This document shows positions 6,213-7,540 of a stretch of 7,540 bases of DNA, one piece after another. The stretch spans positions 1-7,540 of the forward strand of contig CALLNG010000236.1 in assembly GCA_938005345.1 (NCBI GenBank). The letters run 5' to 3'. Made by a program: the position numbers and the translations under genes. This DNA comes from an uncultured Clostridia bacterium. GTDB lineage: Bacteria > Bacillota > Clostridia > RUG12999. Position 1 is the first letter of the stretch, and each line of letters begins with the position of its first letter. The notes under the pieces were generated by a model, which did not search any database, had not been told where the DNA came from, and was given only the letters and a program-made list of their open reading frames with translations.

Positions 6213-6545
6213 ATGGAAAACCGCTGCATCGCAAATGAACGCCTTAGTACCACAGGATTTAGTTATACTTTATCATTGATTAATGGAAAATATAAAATGA
6301 CCATTCTATATACGCTCATGGAGTTTGGTGTGGTACGATTTAATGAAATTAAAAGATATATCGGGGAGATTTCCTATAAGACACTTAGTTCCAATTTAAA
6401 AGAATTAGAAAGGGATCAACTTGTTCATCGGGAAGAATACCCACAAATCCCTCCAAAAGTTGAGTATAGCCTAACGGAAAGAGGGAAATCACTAATGCCT
6501 ATTTTGGACGGCATGTGTGAATGGGGTGACAAAAATCGGCTTTAA
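6213..6545 (+). CDS. HxlR-family winged-helix regulator, two-cysteine (YodB-like)
   Basis: This 110-aa protein is the usual size for HxlR regulators. It starts at ATG 6213, with AAAGGAGAG (6198-6206) 6 bases upstream. Family landmarks are SLINGKYKMTILYTL (21-35), RFNEIKRYIGEISYKTLSSNL (42-62, the HTH), LERDQLVHREEY (65-76), P-x-x-VEYSLTERG (80-91) and a C-terminal dimer helix. Cys5 in the N-terminal helix and Cys102 near the C-terminus parallel the positions of Cys6 and Cys101 in Bacillus subtilis YodB, which senses diamide and quinones through intersubunit disulfides and represses azoreductase and nitroreductase genes. The divergent flavin-dependent redox operon fits that model. The family is sure; thiol sensing is inference. 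Confidence 0.92.
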   Translation: MENRCIANERLSTTGFSYTLSLINGKYKMTILYTLMEFGVVRFNEIKRYIGEISYKTLSSNLKELERDQLVHREEYPQIPPKVEYSLTERGKSLMPILDGMCEWGDKNRL

Positions 6546-6571
6546 TACTTTACCAGTCTGACTGGGAAGGA

Positions 6572-6595
6572 AAAGTTGTTACTAACAGCAACTTT
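6572..6595 (+). terminator. Possible terminator after the HxlR gene
   Basis: A 9-bp stem, AAAGTTGTT (6572-6580) with AGCAACTTT (6587-6595), encloses a 6-base loop and is followed by ACTTTCTT. It lies 26 bases after the HxlR stop. The stem is AT-rich and the T-run is interrupted, so strength is doubtful. Confidence 0.45.
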
Positions 6596-6605
6596 ACTTT
6601 CTTGT

Positions 6606-6638
6606 GGACGAGCCAAAAGCGCGTCCTTCCCTTTTGGC
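6606..6638. repeat. Overlapping inverted repeats downstream of HxlR gene
   Basis: GCCAAAAG (6612-6619) pairs perfectly with CTTTTGGC (6631-6638). An alternative stem GGACG (6606-6610) with CGTCC (6622-6626) uses bases inside it, so the two exclude each other. There is no T-run to the right. It sits in the 6546-6716 stretch, in which I see no gene. Confidence 0.4.
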
Positions 6639-6716
6639 ATGAAGAAAGCCAAATCAATAAGCTGCCATATCGTCGCATTTGTAACAGCAGAAGAAACATG
6701 CGGCTAATTATTGCAT

Positions 6717-6748
6717 AAAAAAACCGGAACAAGCAAACCTTGTTCCGG
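6717..6748 (-). terminator. Terminator of the tRNA-Ala gene
   Basis: A perfect 10-bp stem, CCGGAACAAG (6724-6733) with CTTGTTCCGG (6739-6748), encloses a 5-base loop. Read on the minus strand it is followed by T7 (complement of 6717-6723). It begins 2 bases after the tRNA CCA end. Confidence 0.88.
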
Positions 6749-6750
6749 CC

Positions 6751-6826
6751 TGGTGGAGATAAGGGGGATCGAACCCCTGACCTCGTGATTGCGAACCACG
6801 CGCTCTCCCAGCTGAGCTATACCCCC
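6751..6826 (-). tRNA. tRNA-Ala, anticodon CGC
   Basis: This is a 76-nt cloverleaf on the minus strand with encoded CCA (complement of 6751-6753). The acceptor stem is GGGGGTA/TATCTCC, and its third pair is G3-U70, the alanine identity element. The D-arm is GCTC/GAGC. The anticodon loop is TTCGCAA, with CGC at 6791-6793 (complement) on a CGTGG/TCACG stem. The T-arm is AGGGG-TTCGATC-CCCCT. It reads GCG codons. It has its own promoter and terminator. Confidence 0.95.
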
Positions 6827-6839
6827 ATGTCTGATCTTT

Positions 6840-6868
6840 ATAATAGCACAATCTGGGGAAATAGTCAA
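6840..6868 (-). promoter_or_regulatory. Promoter of the tRNA-Ala gene
   Basis: On the minus strand, TTGACT (complement of 6863-6868) and TATTAT (complement of 6840-6845) are 17 bases apart, with the tRNA 5' end 14 bases beyond the -10 box. This is a near-consensus promoter, as is usual for stable RNA. Confidence 0.78.
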
Positions 6869-6878
6869 GTGTTTTTTC

Positions 6879-6908
6879 AAAAAAATACCGTGCGGGGCAG
6901 GGCGCCGC
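6879..6908 (-). terminator. Possible weak terminator after the MerR gene
   Basis: Immediately after the MerR stop, a short GCGG/CCGC stem (6892-6895 with 6905-6908, 9-base loop) is followed on the minus strand by T7 (complement of 6879-6885). The stem is short. Its placement between the MerR gene and the tRNA promoter makes termination plausible. Confidence 0.35.
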
Positions 6909-7307
6909 TTACCGCTGGTGAACGCTTCCCTGCTGCAGCATTCTCTGTTCATAGGGCAGCATATGGCTTTCATACCCGGCGATTTTCGCGTCCAGCCGTT
7001 GCAGCGTCCGGTTCATTTCTTCTATCCGTTCCGCCAGGCTGCGCCGCTGTTCGATTAACAATTCTTTGCGCGCCTCCCTTGTATTATCTCCCTGCTGAAA
7101 CAGTTCCACATATTCAATCAGCACTTCAATGGGCAAACCAGCGCTGCGCATGCATTTGATAAACTCTACCCAGCGGCAGTCCTCCTCCGTATAATCCCGA
7201 ATCCCATTGGGCAGCCGGTTGACCGGCGGAATCAGCCCAATCCGCTCATAATAGCGGAGGGTATCGGCAGATACCTGGTATTGTTTCGCAACTTGTGCAA
7301 TGGTCAT
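6909..7307 (-). CDS. MerR-family transcriptional regulator (AdhR/NmlR-like)
   Basis: This 132-aa protein starts at ATG 7307, chosen over ATG 7355. AAGGAG (complement of 7317-7322) is 9 bases upstream, and the MerR fold begins at the first residues (MTIAQVAKQYQVSADTLRYY). Residues 1-70 are the winged HTH, with LRYYERIGLIPP at 17-28 and NGIRDYTEEDCRWVEFI at 34-50. Residues about 75-115 are a heptad-like dimerisation coiled coil (ERIEEMNRTLQRLDAKI). There is no C-terminal metal-binding cysteine pattern. Cys52 in FIKCMRSAG sits at the position of the conserved aldehyde/thiol-sensing cysteine of AdhR/NmlR-type regulators; Cys44 is extra. It lies 81 bases downstream of an aldo/keto reductase gene on the same strand and probably regulates it. 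MerR proteins normally act on promoters with a 19-bp spacer; I do not see one clearly in this interval. Confidence 0.9.
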   Translation of the reverse strand: MTIAQVAKQYQVSADTLRYYERIGLIPPVNRLPNGIRDYTEEDCRWVEFIKCMRSAGLPIEVLIEYVELFQQGDNTREARKELLIEQRRSLAERIEEMNRTLQRLDAKIAGYESHMLPYEQRMLQQGSVHQR

Positions 7308-7322
7308 GCTCGTCCACTCCTT

Positions 7323-7376
7323 CTGTTCTCTATTTGAACCACGCTCCCCTTCCATCTGGGCGCGCGCCTGTTCTCT
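7323..7376. repeat. 9-bp direct repeat between MerR and aldo/keto reductase genes
   Basis: CTGTTCTCT occurs at 7323-7331 and again at 7368-7376, 45 bases apart, in the 81-base gap upstream of MerR. A GTTC-N7-GAAC dyad (about 7328-7342 read on the minus strand) overlaps the first copy. It could be a regulator site or chance. Confidence 0.25.
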
Positions 7377-7388
7377 GTCCGAATAGGT

Positions 7389-7540
7389 TTATTTCCCAAA
7401 CAATACCGCTGCCTGGCGCATGTTGTCAACCACAGGCACACCAAATGGGCAGCGCGCCATACAGGCCCGGCACGCAACGCATTCGCCCGCATGGTGGGCC
7501 AGCGCGCCCTAATACTCACGTACAGTTTCCAGTATCTCAC
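7389..7540 (-). pseudogene. Aldo/keto reductase, C-terminal 4Fe-4S end, with in-frame TAG
   Basis: Reading the minus strand from the window edge gives EILETVREY, then TAG (complement of 7509-7511). The same frame continues as GALAHHAGECVACRACMARC, then PFGVPVVDNMRQAAVLFGK, to TAA (7389-7391). The C-x2-C-x2-C-x3-CP motif (7446-7481) and the trailing PFGVPV and ALFGK-like end are the 4Fe-4S C-terminal domain of the iron-sulfur aldo/keto reductases of anaerobes. The sense is uninterrupted on both sides of the TAG, so a point nonsense change is likely, which would cost the last 40 residues including the cluster. The catalytic barrel is outside the window. Sequence error is the main alternative. 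The MerR regulator downstream is probably functionally linked. Confidence 0.75.

Noticed and set aside
6704..6973. 89-aa minus-strand open frame with GIAQLGERVVRNHEVRGS
   Set aside because: This is the familiar false translation of a tRNA gene; the tRNA-Ala explains it.
7304..7540. 78-aa minus-strand open frame at the right edge
   Set aside because: It is out of frame with the 4Fe-4S reductase motif, which explains the same bases.
1..7540. CRISPR array, insertion sequence, integrase or phage genes
   Set aside because: No regularly spaced repeats, no transposase or recombinase motifs and no paired terminal repeats were found.

Overview
The window looks like a chromosomal segment of an anaerobic, gut-type Firmicute (Clostridia). 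The reasons are strong AAAGGAGG-type ribosome binding sites, canonical TTGnnn-17-TATAAT promoters, a copper-amine-oxidase-type 'stalk' protein, and a C-terminal 4Fe-4S cluster domain typical of the aldo/keto reductases of anaerobes. All recognisable genes read through with the standard code.

Left part (1-2181, + strand): the C-terminal part of a sulfatase is followed by its own strong promoter, a roughly 140-nt structured leader, and a 211-aa RpiB/LacA/LacB-family isomerase. The isomerase most resembles the streptococcal DhuI type, which isomerises the unsaturated uronic acid released from glycosaminoglycans. Sulfatase plus DhuI-like isomerase suggests the end of a locus for using sulfated glycosaminoglycans. 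A strong bidirectional terminator (2148-2181) separates it from the convergent gene.

Middle (2240-3838, - strand): a large secreted protein with an N-terminal stalk (Cu_amine_oxidN1-like) domain and two unidentified C-terminal globular regions.

More AT-rich accessory segment (about 3840-6720): it opens with decayed material. A small multi-spanning membrane-protein gene (4154-4507) is broken by two offsetting frameshifts and two in-frame TGA codons, and is followed by a second small frame-ambiguous gene with a hairpin. Next comes an intact redox-response module: an HxlR-family regulator (6213-6545) divergent from a two-gene operon of a flavin reductase-like protein and a flavodoxin-fold NAD(P)H oxidoreductase. 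A CAAGTA/TACTTG dyad lies over the -35 box of that operon. The regulator has cysteines at residues 5 and 102, a layout like the thiol-based quinone/diamide sensor YodB.

Right part (6717-7540, - strand): a tRNA-Ala(CGC) with CCA, promoter and terminator, then a MerR-family regulator. Upstream of the regulator is the 4Fe-4S C-terminal end of an aldo/keto reductase, which carries an in-frame TAG within the window. Damage at three separate loci in 7.5 kb points either to ongoing gene decay or to local sequence errors.
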